Notes under the pieces: model-generated
Databases searched by the model: none
What the model saw: the letters and a program-made list of their open reading frames with translations, nothing else
Told to the model about the DNA's origin: nothing
In this document: one piece after another, positions 33,991 to 44,800 of the stretch
How the letters are laid out: every line of letters begins with the position of its first letter
How positions within the stretch are numbered: the first letter of the stretch is position 1
Made by a program: the position numbers and the translations under genes
Assembly (NCBI RefSeq): GCF_003265705.1
Contig: NW_020312817.1
Location: forward strand, 28,441,926 to 28,505,925
DNA: 64,000 nt
Source: Callorhinus ursinus
Taxonomy: Eukaryota; Chordata; Mammalia; Carnivora; Otariidae
Direction: 5' to 3'

Positions 33991-35381
33991 GCCTGTCTGA
34001 GCCCTGAAAAATAACATCTTTGAGAAGCCTTGGTTCCTTTTAGTGGAAAATGACTAGAGACCAAGATGTGAGGATGAGATGTACTCATGTCTACTGGAGT
34101 GTCATTGCTTCTTGTACCTTTCAGCAGACAGAACTAGGAACTAGGTACACGTGTAGCAACACACATACGCATAACTTGCGTGCATACACATATGTACATA
34201 CATCCTATAACCTCATCCTGGCTTTACCCTTAGCTAGACTATAAAAATACTCATGAATGAAAGTATGAAATAGTGATGGAAGTTACCATTCGTTGTTTGT
34301 CAGCATTTTCAGTCATCTTTGGATGAATCTCCTCCTTGAGTGGACTATTGTCTTTCTCTTTCATTTCTGCAAGATCCTTATTTTTACCCTCTTTTCTACC
34401 TTCCTGTACTGTTTCGTCTCCAAAGCATACACCTTTCTTAATATATCTGATTCTGTTTCAGAAGCAATGCATCTCTGAGGCTGCCACTTCTGGTTCTATC
34501 TACTTCCAGGTTCCTTTCCTGCAGTCGGTTCTGTGTACTACCATTCTGACATATGTTCAGTACATTATCGCTTATTGTGGAGCATCTTCTTTCTGAATGA
34601 TTTTGTCTTAGGCTTCATCTCAGTCTTTTTCTCTCCTCTGTTCTTACTTGTGGAGAATTATAAGTCTTCCTCTGCTCTCTGCACCCACAGGCTTGCAGCA
34701 TAGAGCTGGTAGTGGTAGTGAGCATGCCATTAGCAGTTTGTTTGTTTTTCCCTCTGCTTACAGGTAATTCTAAAGTTGCATTTCCCTGTCTCCCAATAAT
34801 GCTTCAAGTATTGGCTCTATGTGGTTTATTGCTCTCCCTGTGGTGTTTATGGAGTGCTAAACAATTAAGATAGATCTGTGTCTTTTGGAAAACCTTAAAA
34901 ATATTATAGGCATTGAATAAAATGTTTTCACAGAAATGACCATTTAGGTTTAGATATTTAGTTATTATAGGGAAATGTGAGCTAGATGCTAATGATTTCC
35001 GTTAATTTGGGAGAAGTGACCAGGAGGTCAGCATGTGAGAGAGACCAGGTGGGAGAGATGGGTAGTGTGGCCAGATGGCTGCAGGCAGAGGAGTGTAGAT
35101 GGATACAGGAGAGCAGAAGCGTAATGAACTGGAAAAGCACTGAGGAGCAAGGTTTTTGGTCATCTCCCAAACCAGAGGTTTTGGAAAGTCAGCAGCATTT
35201 AGCATAATAGAGCTTCTGGGGAAATAGTATCCTCAAACAAGAGCTAGGGGGAGGGAATATTCTGTGAATCGTTAGTTTCCAGAAAATAGAAAGTCGGTCG
35301 AGAGCGGCACATTCAGATCAGAGAGGGTGAGTGGGGCAGCGTTGGGATGCGGGTGGATGGTGCGGAGGACGGCTAAGGCTG
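33991..35381. other. No feature recognised
   Basis: Mixed-composition DNA. Frames up to 86 codons (34336-34596 plus) are serine- and phenylalanine-rich from CT-rich DNA and match no family. Confidence 0.4.
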
Positions 35382-35495
35382 GCTGGGATGGCTGCTGTCA
35401 CAGGATGAGCCATTGCTAAGCTGGGATGGCTGCTGTCACAGGATGAGCCATCGCTAAGCTGGGATGGCTGCTGTCACAGGATGAGCCATTGCTAA
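35382..35495 (+). repeat. Minisatellite, 38-bp unit x3
   Basis: Three tandem copies start GCTGGGATGGCTGCTGTCAC and end GAGCCATTGCTAA. A single change (CATCGC) sits in copy 2. Confidence 0.95.
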
Positions 35496-35674
35496 ATTTT
35501 AAACACGAGTCACACACAAAGTAGCTTCCATGCAGGCATGGGCTAGGTCTTCAATTTGAGTCAGACGTCCAGAGAATGGTCCAGACAAAGGGCCCTAAGA
35601 GAAATAAGTGTCCTACCTATAGGCACCAAGGCAGACATAGGTGGAAGTCCCCGGTTGAATATGTAGAGGAGGAA

Positions 35675-36180
35675 AAATCCTTTTTTTCTTCTCCCCTTCT
35701 AGATTCTCTGCCGGGTTTCTATCACAAAAGACAGATTAAAAGAGAAAAATAAACAAACTTATTAATATGTATGTCTCAAAGATGCATGGGAGAAATCCAG
35801 CATGAGTAACTCCACGGCATATTTAGAACTTAGGCACATATATCTTAAGCTAAGGACAGGGAGGCAAGGTATAGGAAGGTAGCCAGGAAAAATATAGCAA
35901 GCAAGGGTAAAATTGGTTACGCAGATTTGAGTGGTGTCTTCCGTGATTAAGAGTCATCCTTCTCTTCCCCATACAGAGAGATGGAGGAATGGAGATTTCC
36001 TTTACAAAACGTTCAGTTTCCCTTACACACTGGGACACTCTGTCTTCAGAACTTCTCCTCTGTCTGCTGTTTCTCCAACTAATCAGCTCAAAATTATCCT
36101 TATGCCAAAGAGGCATGTTTTGGGGTGGCTCCTACAAGTCAAAATCCTGGTGTGTGGGCCTATCAACCTATGCAGGTAAG
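35675..36180 (-). other. LTR-like old repeat, family not named
   Basis: CTGCCGGGTTTCTATCACAAAAGACAG is followed by an A-rich block and even-composition DNA ending near GCCTATCAACCTATGCAGG. Its ACAGATTAAAAGAGAAAAATAAA block resembles ACAGATTAACAGGAGAAAATCAA at 42495, suggesting a shared repeat family. No termini were confirmed. Confidence 0.3.
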
Positions 36181-36789
36181 ACCCAAATGGAGTTGGAGAT
36201 CTACATCAATCTGCTGAGAGCTCTGGTCTGATTTTCCCAGCAGCAGGTAGTAAATAGCAGCCCACTCCTCCTAGCCTCCAGTACTGCAAATGAAGTATCT
36301 GGGGTCATCGTCACCCCTCTCTCCTTTGCATGGCTTATAGTGTGATACCTAGATAAGTGTCTTTCCTGTATAATTCAGTGACATCCTCGTATCTGTGAAC
36401 TTAGCACTTGGTTCAGTTTAGGGATATGGTTGTTTCTTATGATAGAGTTAATGCCTCTCCTCCATCCTTTTCATCCTTGAGCAGCTCTCATTATTCAACA
36501 TAAAACTCTTTTCTCCTCATTATTCTTTTCTCTCTGTTCTTTGCCTCCACTCTGAGATAGTTTTCTCCTATTTTACCTTCTAGGCCATCCAGGCAGGTTT
36601 CAACACTGTCCTCTCCAATTTTAGTTCATGCACTGAATTGATGAACTATGAACAGTTATGCTGAGCTGGATTAGTGTGCTGAACTTTAATTTTGTTAAGT
36701 TCTGTTATTATTACTTCAGATGTGAATTTTCACTTTTTCCTTACATGTGTTCTGCGTGTTCTGACCTTCTCAGGTGCTGAGAGGGTGGT

Positions 36790-37251
36790 TCATTCTATTT
36801 TTTTTTTTTCTTAAGCCTTTTAGGGCTCAAACGTCATAGTTGGAGGGTATGGTTGCAGTGTGCCAGTGGTAGAATTCCAACTGGCCGCTTCTCCCCGGAG
36901 GCCTGGCCTCACATGTGGAGTCAGGCATGCTGCCCGTTTGCAGCTGTAACACCTGGAGGAAGCCTTCCTGTTCTGGTTTCCTCCAGCTTTCAGAGTCATG
37001 GAAGATGTGATCCATTTGCTGGTCCCTCCAGGCATCTGGGGCTCCAGGGACCAGTCAAACGTACATAGGGTCAGTGCTGAAGGGTATTGCTTCCCTGTCC
37101 TGAAGAGGTGCTCTCTACAAATCTTTGAGTGCCAGGGTCTTCCCAGGATGTGCTCCTCACCGGCTTGTGCCCTGGAGGCTCCTGGATAATGCCTCCATGG
37201 GCTGGCCTAGCTCACCATAAAGAAAGGCCTATAATGAGATTCCCTTAGAGT
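36790..37251. other. GC-richer unassigned segment
   Basis: The 36830-37200 part is clearly less AT-rich than its flanks and contains overlapping frames of 60-71 codons on both strands. None shows a domain, and exon status is not supported. It could be an old LTR or a retrocopy fragment. Confidence 0.3.
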
Positions 37252-37655
37252 GGGGTTGCTCGATAAAATACAGAACACCCAGTTCAATCTGAATTTCAGA
37301 TAAGCAGTACTTTTTTGTTTGTTTGTTTTTTAGTATATGCATGTCCCAAATACTGCATGGAACACACAGTAAAAAAGCATTCATTGTTGCAGCGCCTGGG
37401 TGATACAGTGGGTTGAGTGACCGTCTCTTGGTTTTGAAAAGCTCATGTCATGATCTCAGGGTTATGAGATCGAGCCCTGCCTTGGGCTCCATGCTCAGCA
37501 CAGAGTCTGCTTGAGACTCTCCCCACCCCCTCCTGCACATGCTCTCTCTTTCTCTCTCTCTCTAAAGTAAATAAATCTTTTTTTAAAAAAAGAGTATTCA
37601 CTGTTTATCTGAAATTCAAATTTAACATATTTCTCTTTGCTAGATCTGGCCACTC
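37252..37655. mobile_element. Palindromic MITE-like element with a nested SINE (copy 1)
   Basis: The left arm GGGGTTGCTCGATAAAATACAG...GAATTTCAGATAA and the right arm TTATCTGAAATTCAAATTT...TAGATCTGGC are inverted copies, giving a long hairpin-type element. A CAN-SINE (37389-37592) sits near its centre. A related copy lies at 59616-59777. The element class is inferred from the inverted-arm layout. Confidence 0.6.
37389..37592 (+). mobile_element. CAN-SINE, diverged
   Basis: GCGCCTGGGTGATACAGTGGG starts the copy, followed by GAGATCGAGCCCTGCC, CATGCTCAGCACAGAGTCTGC, a (CT)n run and AAGTAAATAAATC. The TSD AGCATTCATTGTT / AGTATTCACTGTT is at 37376-37388 and 37593-37605. The A box is damaged (GATACAGTGGG). 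Confidence 0.9.
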
Positions 37656-38253
37656 TACCATAGAACTCAAGGACATCTTGCACACAGCTGTCTGTAGGGT
37701 CACTCAGAAGGTTGATAGTTTGATCTTGAGAGATGGAGGGAAGTCGTTCAGTTCTTGTCCCCAAATCTCTCTCTTTTTTTAATTTGCAGTCTTCTACTTC
37801 CCTTTTCACTTTGCCCACTACATATATTTTCCAAAATAAACAAGACCTTTTGAGCTGACCCAAAATGTAACAAATATAATAAAACCTTTCTCCTTTGGGA
37901 TCATGTGCCTGTGGGCACAAATATTTTAATCACATTTTGTTTTCCTTTCCACATCAATGATTTTATATTATGTTAGTTTATAAAGCATAATATAGCTATA
38001 AGCTATTTTTAAGAAACATTTAAAATGAATAATTAAAGAAAACAATTAAAGGGATATGAGGCAAAGAGAAACAAAATATTAAAAAAATGAAAAAAAAAAG
38101 GAATGAAAAATCAGTATCAAATTACTGGGATTTTAAGTTTAAAGCCACTAAACAGGATAAACAAATGCATAGTGTATAAAAGTGCAGTTTATTAAGAAAA
38201 CATATTAACCATCAATGTGCAGCTCACAAACATAATAGCTAAAAATCACAAAG
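37656..38253. other. No feature recognised
   Basis: AT-rich DNA between the MITE and a SINE. The long minus frame 37495-37920 (141 codons) begins in this unique DNA and runs out through the MITE and SINE, and it is not credible as a gene. Confidence 0.45.
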
Positions 38254-38267
38254 AAATGCAAAAATTG

Positions 38268-38455
38268 GGGTGCCTGGGTGGCTCAGTAGGTTAACCATCT
38301 GCCTTCAGCTCAGGTCATGATTCCAGGGTCCTGGGATGGAGACCCATACCCATATTGGGCCCCCCACTCAGTGGAGAGCTTGCTTCTCCCTCTCCTGCTC
38401 CCCCTGCTTGTGCTTGCACTTGCTCTCTCTGTCAAATAAATAAAATCTTTTTCAA
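38268..38455 (+). mobile_element. CAN-SINE
   Basis: GGGTGCCTGGGTGGCTCAGTAGG begins the copy and AAATAAATAAAATCTTTTTC ends it. The B-box region is GGGATGGAGACCC. The perfect 14-bp TSD AAATGCAAAAATTG is at 38254-38267 and 38456-38469. Confidence 0.94.
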
Positions 38456-38719
38456 AAATGCAAAAATTGACTAGAAATAGAATTGCAATGGAAGACTTCC
38501 TTAGCCTCACAATTAGGCAATTGAGTGACCACAAGAATAGCAGAGGATACTAGGAAGAGGAAATTGATTAAAAAACAAAAAACAGTGTAACATCTATTGA
38601 TGAAGGGACCATGGAGTAAGGAGTGTCACATAGGTTACTGATGGAAAATAAAGCTTTATAAGAATTTGAAAAAACAATTGGGCAGACTCTATTAAAATTG
38701 ATTTTCAAAAATCTTTTGA

Positions 38720-38909
38720 GGGGTGCCTGGGTGGCTCAGTTTGTTAAACGACTGTCTTCCAGCTCAGGTCATGATCCCAGGGTCCTGGAATGGAGCCCCC
38801 CAATCCAGCTCCCTGCTTGGCAGGGGGCCTGCTTCTCCCTTTCCCTCTGCTGCTCCCCCTGCTTGTGTTCTCCTGCTCTCTCTCTGTCAAATAAATAAAA
38901 TCTTTAAAC
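38720..38909 (+). mobile_element. CAN-SINE
   Basis: GGGGTGCCTGGGTGGCTCAG opens the copy and AAATAAATAAAATCTTTAAAC closes it. The TSD AAAATCTTTTGA is at 38708-38719 and 38910-38921. It belongs to the CCAGGGTCCTGG subfamily with a decayed B box (GGAATGGAGCCCC). Confidence 0.94.
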
Positions 38910-38921
38910 AAAATCTTTTGA

Positions 38922-40423
38922 CACATCAAGCTCATTCATGGAAATCTTTTCCATAAAAGGGAAAGCATTGGTGTTCGAGGTCAGGTGGACAGGAATGTTT
39001 ACTTCAGGACTGTTGACAATGACCAAAAAAAAAAAAGATGGAAATCAAACGAATGCCTCTCAGTAGGAAAATGGCTGACTTCTGCTCTCACCAAGTTGAA
39101 ATGGAGTGAGTTAGAGGAGTTACCAGCTAAGAGAAATTCAAGATGCAGAAAAATATGTATGATGTGATATTTTAATTTATATTATATATCACTTAATGTA
39201 TACTCATATAGGGTTGGATGAATAAATGAAACATGGTCAAAAATATGTATATTAACAGTTTCACTTTACACTGATTTGTAAGAGGGGCAATTGAAGAAAA
39301 CGTTAAGTCCACAGATGTAAAGANNNNNNNNNNTGTAAGAGGGGCAATTGAAGAAAACGTTAAGTCCACAGATGTAAAGATTTCACTGAATTGTAGATGA
39401 AGAATACATATGTAGGTATCATACCATAATCCATGCAAAGGCGAGAGGAAAATGAGAAGGGAAAGCCATGCAGAAAAGAGAAAAAAAAAATGCCACCCCC
39501 AAATAAAAACATGTATGGCATGATCACACATATGAATTTATGTAAAACTATTTATTGCCTTATGTGTGAATAGACTAATTAAAAAAAAATCATTGGCTCT
39601 CCGCCCATTATGTGCACATTACAAGAGAATCTCTGTTCTAGGTTTTGGTCTCATGTTCTCTCCTCTCCTCTTTTTTCTGACTCCATTTATGTTTATTATA
39701 AAAGTTGGCATCTTCAATAATCCTGAGTTAGAAAGTAGGCATCTCCTTCCTAGCTGGGGTTCTCACATTTGTGTTCTAGCTGGTTTGTTCCCCTCCTTTC
39801 CCCTCTTCTTCCTAAGCTCCCCCCGGCCCCACCCCCACACAGCTCTGTGTCAGGTGTTGTGGAGGTTCAAAGAACTCTATTACTCAGTCCCACTTTTGAG
39901 GGAGCTCACAGTACAGCTGGAGAGACAAGGCACGTGCACTTCAAATATGGCAACTTTAGAATAAACCAACGCAAATGCTGGCATTGGCCAGTATATAGTT
40001 AAGAAACACATGCAGTTTAAACAGTGGGCCACATACCAGAGTTCATAGGAGAGAGAATTTACCAGGGGTTGGAGTAATCAGAGAATTCAGTGAGGCCATT
40101 AGGATAAGGACTTGGTTCCTGAGACCTGTGGTTAGACAGTAGGTGGGTGGAAGGCACTCTACATATAAGCACGTCTTTTGAAAAAGAAATCAAACAATGC
40201 CTAGGAAGGAATGAAGGAACACCACAAAGCAAACACAGCAGCCCATCATTTGATAGAAGAATCAGAGCACTAAGTTTTAATGAGAGTGCCTTTCCCCCGA
40301 AGGATGACTTTTTGCTCAACAAACCTACATCCAGTTGCTTAGTGCACTGAGTTGGAAGAACAGGTCTACTCAATGCTAGAATTACTTGAGCAGAAAATAG
40401 TCAACACCTTGTGGAAAATCGGT
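38922..40423. other. No gene recognised; contains an assembly gap
   Basis: Mixed DNA. The minus-strand 112-codon frame (39193-39531) crosses the N gap and is artificial. The plus frame 39566-39964 (132 codons) is open but has no recognisable domain and no exon support. Confidence 0.4.
39324..39333. other. Assembly gap (10 N) flanked by an identical 47-mer
   Basis: Bases 39277-39323 and 39334-39380 are identical over 47 bases, exactly as at the first gap. The true locus probably has one copy, or an unresolved short repeat. Confidence 0.95.
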
Positions 40424-40615
40424 ATGTTCCAGGCACAATGGTAAGGATCTTTTTAACCACTCCAATATTTCTGTGACGTTGGTACTATTATTATCTGTTA
40501 TTTAGGGTGGAGGAAACTGAGTCACATGTAGACTAGTACTTGCTCCATGTCACATTGCTCATGAAGGGTAGAACTGAAATTGGAACCTGGGCTCAGAACC
40601 ACTACACTGACTGCC
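40424..40615 (+). mobile_element. MIR SINE
   Basis: The core order matches MIR: GTTCCAGGCACAATGGTAAGG, GTTGGTACTATTATTATCTG, GGAGGAAACTGAGTCACATG, CTCCATGTCACATTGCTCATG and GGAACCTGGGCTCAGAACC. It has strong divergence and no TSD, as expected for its age. Confidence 0.78.
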
Positions 40616-41056
40616 GCTTTAACAGTGACCACATTACAAGGCAGTGGTAGAGAGACAACTGGACTGGACGTGGAAACAGCTTCAATAGGGGAGTGTGCCT
40701 TTAATCATATTTACAAAAATAAGGTTCCGGCCACATAAACCACTTCCTACTGCATCAGGAAAATTCCTTTAGGACCAATGGTAATTAGTAAAAGGAATCT
40801 TTAAATGCCTTCACTAAGCAGTGTAGTGGGAATGTTGCAGGGCATACATGGCATATTTTGATACTTGCTATAGAATTTAGACAACTGTTAGCCCATGGGG
40901 AGCTCATATTTAAACTAATTTTAAAATAAATGAGTAATTAACATTTCATGAGCTAATGAATCAGACATTTTGCTAAATGGAAGACAAATCATGTCTGTAG
41001 CTCAGCCCTCAATCTCAGCTACAAATCCTATAATTTAATTAAAAATAAGCTCTTTG

Positions 41057-41223
41057 CTACCATACGATCCAGCAATTGCACTACTGGGTATTTACCCCAA
41101 AGATACAAATGTAGGGATCTGAAGGGGTACGTGTACCCCGATGTTTATAGCAGCAATGTCCACAATAGCCAAACTGTGGAAAGAGCCAAGATGTCCATCG
41201 ACAGTTGAATGGATAAAGAAGAT

Positions 41224-41299
<76 letters not shown>

Positions 41300-41894
41300 C
41301 ATAATGGAATATTATGCAGCCATCAAAAGGAATGAGATCTTGCCATTTGCAACATGGCTGGAACTGGAGGGTATTATGCTGAGTGAAATAAGTCAATCAG
41401 AGAAAGACATGTATCATATGACCTCACTGATATGAGGAATTCTTAATCTCAGGAAACAAACTGAGGGTTGCTGGAGTGGGGGTGGGGTGGGAGGGATGGG
41501 GTGGCTGGGTGATAGACATTGGGGAGGGTATGTGCTGTAGTGAGCGCTGTGAATTGTGCAAGACTGTTGAATCACAGATCTGTACCTCTGAAACAAATAA
41601 TGCAATATATGTTAAGAAAAAAAAAAGATAGCAGGAGGGGAAGAATGAAGGGGGTGGAAATCGGAGGGGGGAGATGAGCCATGAGAGACGATGGACTCTG
41701 AAAAACAAACTGAGGGTTCTAGAGGGGAGGGGGGTGGGGGGATGGGTTAGCCTGGTGATGGGTATTAAAGAGGGCACGTTCTGCATGGAGCACTGGGTGT
41801 TATGCACAAACAATGAATCATGGAACACTACATCAAAAACTAATGATGTGTAATGTATGGTGATTAACATAACAAGAAAAAAAATTTAAAGAAA
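41057..41894 (+). mobile_element. Carnivoran L1, 5'-truncated (ORF2 C-terminus + two-part 3'UTR)
   Basis: It begins inside ORF2 at CTACCATACGATCCAGCAATTG and ends after the 3'UTR at an A-rich tail. A perfect 16-bp TSD, AAAAATAAGCTCTTTG, is at 41041-41056 and 41895-41910. The 3'UTR has module 1 (G-rich tract 41478-41501), an internal A tract (41613-41626), and module 2 (second G-rich tract 41724-41746). A TA/CA microsatellite (41227-41302) has expanded inside the ORF2 remnant. No functional domain remains. Confidence 0.95.
41227..41302 (+). repeat. Compound microsatellite (TA)n(CA)n(TA)n in L1
   Basis: It arose where L1 ORF2 normally has a short TATATATA next to AATGGAATATTATGC. The same place is expanded in the L1 at 61 kb. 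Confidence 0.97.
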
Positions 41895-41935
41895 AAAAAT
41901 AAGCTCTTTGGCCTTTGCTTGAAAAACATGCGTTG

Positions 41936-42136
41936 CGGGATGCCTGGGTGGCTCAGTCAGTTAAGCAGCTGCCTTCAGCTCAGGTCATGATCCCAGGATC
42001 CTGGGATCGAGTCCCACATCGGGCTCCGTGCTCAGCGGGGACCCTGCTTCTCCCTCTGCCTGCCACTCTCCTGCTTGTGCTCTGTCTCTCTCTCTCTGAC
42101 AAATAAATAAATAAAATCTTTAAAAAAAAAAAAAAA
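41936..42136 (+). mobile_element. CAN-SINE, recent
   Basis: It runs from CGGGATGCCTGGGTGGCTCAG to AATAAATAAATAAAATCTTT plus an A tail. The perfect 15-bp TSD GAAAAACATGCGTTG is at 41921-41935 and 42137-42151. It lies only 10 bp beyond the TSD of the L1 upstream. Confidence 0.96.
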
Positions 42137-42419
42137 GAAAAACATGCGTTGTGTTTTCCTCTGGAAATATCTAGGTTCCCATCATCCACCACCCACCTTA
42201 ATAAACCCTTGCTATAATCATTTTGTTTTTTTATTTTTTTCAATGAATGAAATATGTTGAATGATCTTTTCAAGATAATTTGAAATGCGATCCCTACTAA
42301 ATCAGTTGTTTGAAAGGGAACAGATAGGAAAGTGGGTGGAGTCTTTCAACTTCGTTCTTTTAAGGTGGTTTTGCTGCTAAAATATATGTAACTTTTACTG
42401 AGAGCTTTCTATATTTTAG

Positions 42420-43310
42420 GCCTGTTGAGAAGCAAGAAATCCTGTCCCCTCAAAGGTCCTTATAGCTGGACTAAAAATCAAATGGACATGAGACAGATTA
42501 ACAGGAGAAAATCAAATTTAATAAGTGTACATATGGGGAATCCACACAGACATGGAAATTCCAAAGACAGGCAAAATGGGGTATATATGGCCATTCTGAA
42601 CTAAGGAGAAGGGGCAGGGGTCTGGGATTTTAGAGGAAAGGAATGTACTTCACAGGGCGATAAGAAGAGCATGTTTGGTAATTAGATATTTGCCCTATCA
42701 TACAGATGGGTCACTCAGGTAAAATTTATCTCTGCTAATAATATGGGAAGACTCCCAATTTACGTTCTTCTTTGTAGTTAAGGGAGGGGCAGAGGTTTCT
42801 CTTAAGCCCTCAAGATTTCAGGTGTCTTCAGTTCAATACCACAGTGGCACATTGGGGGAGGGGAGGAGGCTGTACCAAAATCGTCAGGCCTTATGCTGAC
42901 TTCCTTAGATGCAGTATCCACATAGGCCTCAGCAATATTTGGTGGTGGTATTATTGCCATCCCTAATGTAAATGGACCCGCTCCTGAATTCAACATTTAT
43001 TGACTATTATGTTCAGACTTTGTGAGCCATCCCTTTGAAATCTAATCATCAACAAAGATAAAGCCTCTTTCCCCCTATCTCTATGGCAAGGTAGGAGCCT
43101 AACTTCCATGGGCGCTAATTAGCAAACACAGAAGGCCTAATGACCTTAACCAACCTCCTTCCTCTCCTAATGTCTAACAGTACTTTTCCATTAGCCCACC
43201 CCAGTTCAAGCTGAGTTTCATGGCTACTATCAGGCAGCTACAGTAAATGGATGAGGGACGAAGCCCAGAGTCTCCTGGTTTATTTTTCACTGTAAAAGCC
43301 AGTGGTCAAA
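42420..43310 (-). other. LTR-like old repeat, family not named
   Basis: The block GAGACAGATTAACAGGAGAAAATC followed by ACATATGGGGAATCCACACAG resembles reversed ERV LTR sequence and shares a motif with 35.7 kb. No ends, TSD or coding remains could be fixed. Confidence 0.3.
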
Positions 43311-43789
43311 AGAGAAAAAAAGAAAATAATTCATCTATCATTGGGTGGGAAAAGGAACAGTAGGGCACAGCATGAGTGGGCTGGGTGAGGAGGACCTGGA
43401 ACAGAGCTGTGGTTAATAGAAAAGAGAAATTTATCTACAAATATCTCTGGGGTTTGTGGGTGCGAGTGTGCATAAGTTTATGAAGAGATGGAGAAGATTA
43501 TTCTCAGTTTTGCCGTGAATTATCAAGGGATCAATCCCCTGGTGTTCTTGTAAATTCAATAAACTCTTAAGCTATTATGGATGTTATGGAGATTTCCTTG
43601 TGTGGGCTCCCCTGTGTGGGAGCCTATTTTTTTTTTTTTTGCCCTTCTCTGTACCACTGGCTCCCTCCCCAAGTAGAAGGCCGTGGTAGTAGGATCACTT
43701 TCGGAGTTACTTACCCTGATGTGTTACCTCGTTGTATCCTCCTATTAGACTCTTCCTATTCCATCTTCCCAGCCTCCCTCAGGTGCATT
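43311..43789. other. No feature recognised
   Basis: Mixed DNA with a T tract at 43628-43640. The 91-codon plus frame 43577-43852 has no recognised domain. Confidence 0.4.
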
Positions 43790-44800
43790 AAATTGAACAC
43801 AACTCAAGCAAATGTTGGAAACAAAGAACTTTTTGTTGCCTGTGACAAGTAAGGATATAACTGGGGTCCAAGGGTGTATGAACACCTGGCTCCTGGGGTC
43901 CGACACAGAGGAGGTACAGCCACTTGCTGCTGACAGAATCCAAAGGCAGAGAAGTGGGGGTGAAACAGGAAAGAAATTTTTTGATGAGGCAAACACTGGG
44001 AAGACAGTGGACTAGTGGGCTGTCTCCAAAGTGCTGAACATACTTCTAGGTTTATATAAGGAAAATGTGGGACCAAGGTGGGTGGGTACATGCAGCTGGG
44101 AAGTACAGGTCAGGTTGATCATTGCCTTGGGGACAGTCATGTGGGGTCTTGCTGAGTTAGGACAGTTATTATTTTGTGAGGGGGTAGTCTGGTTCCCATC
44201 ACAGGATGCCTTGCCCACAGGGTCATTTGCCTGAATTAAAAGATAAACTGAAAAGAACTTAATTAAAAAGTTACAGAGTAAGGTCAAAGTGGAGGTAGTT
44301 AAAATCCTCTTTCAAGGAGACAGGGAGCTAGTTCCCAAAGCATTGTCTCCCTGTGGGGTTAGTACAGAAAGCTTTTATTCTGGGTATTAGGGGGCAGGAA
44401 GCTTGCATATATATTAAGGAACTTATGTATATTCTATTACTTAGGCATTTTGGTTCAACTGTGCCTGCGCAACATGTCAACAGCTAGTGCATACACCAAA
44501 TGTTCAAAAATGGCAGAAAACTCCACCCATGGGAGGAGATCATAGTATTACAATGAGCTCAAGACAACTTCAGGACACTTTGGCGGCCTGTGCACAGGTT
44601 CTCAGCTCCATTCTGGTTCAGATTGGCTTGTGTAATCAGGGGAAATACCTGGCTGGGCATTTCCATGGCTGGAACTGTTGATTGGGTAAAACAAAAACAT
44701 ATTCCTTCTCTGCTTTTGTCCCTTCCCCTTCCTCCCTTCTGCTGATAGCTTTCAGCCCTCTGATCTGAATAACTTCCCTTTACATCCTAGCTAACAAAAT
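43790..44800 (-). other. Probable old ERV1-type LTR sequence
   Basis: Features such as GGGAAGACAGTGGACTAGTGGG, GTGCTGAACATACTTCTAGG, TTTATATAAGG, ATTGCCTTGGGGACAGTC and TCATTTGCCTGAATTAAAAG are what I associate with reversed class I LTRs. Neither TG/CA ends nor duplicated target sites were found, so boundaries and family are uncertain. Overlapping frames here (up to 95 codons) are not genes. Confidence 0.35.

Noticed and set aside
35382..35495. Regularly spaced repeats considered as a CRISPR-like array
   Set aside because: Units are directly tandem with no unique spacers, and the genome is a mammal. It is an ordinary minisatellite.
36830..37200. GC-richer block considered as an exon or CpG island
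   Set aside because: CpG is rare, frames are short on both strands, and no splice-site-bounded conserved frame could be seen.
39193..39531. 112-codon minus frame, and the 71-codon frame at 11314-11529
   Set aside because: Both cross runs of N flanked by duplicated 47-mers. The joined frames are assembly artefacts.
39566..39964. 132-codon plus frame
   Set aside because: Low-complexity Phe/Ser/Pro/Leu content from pyrimidine-rich DNA, with no recognised family or exon signals.
41081..41396. Cys/Val/Tyr/Ile-repeat frames
   Set aside because: They are translations of the TA/CA microsatellite inside L1 and have no biological protein character.
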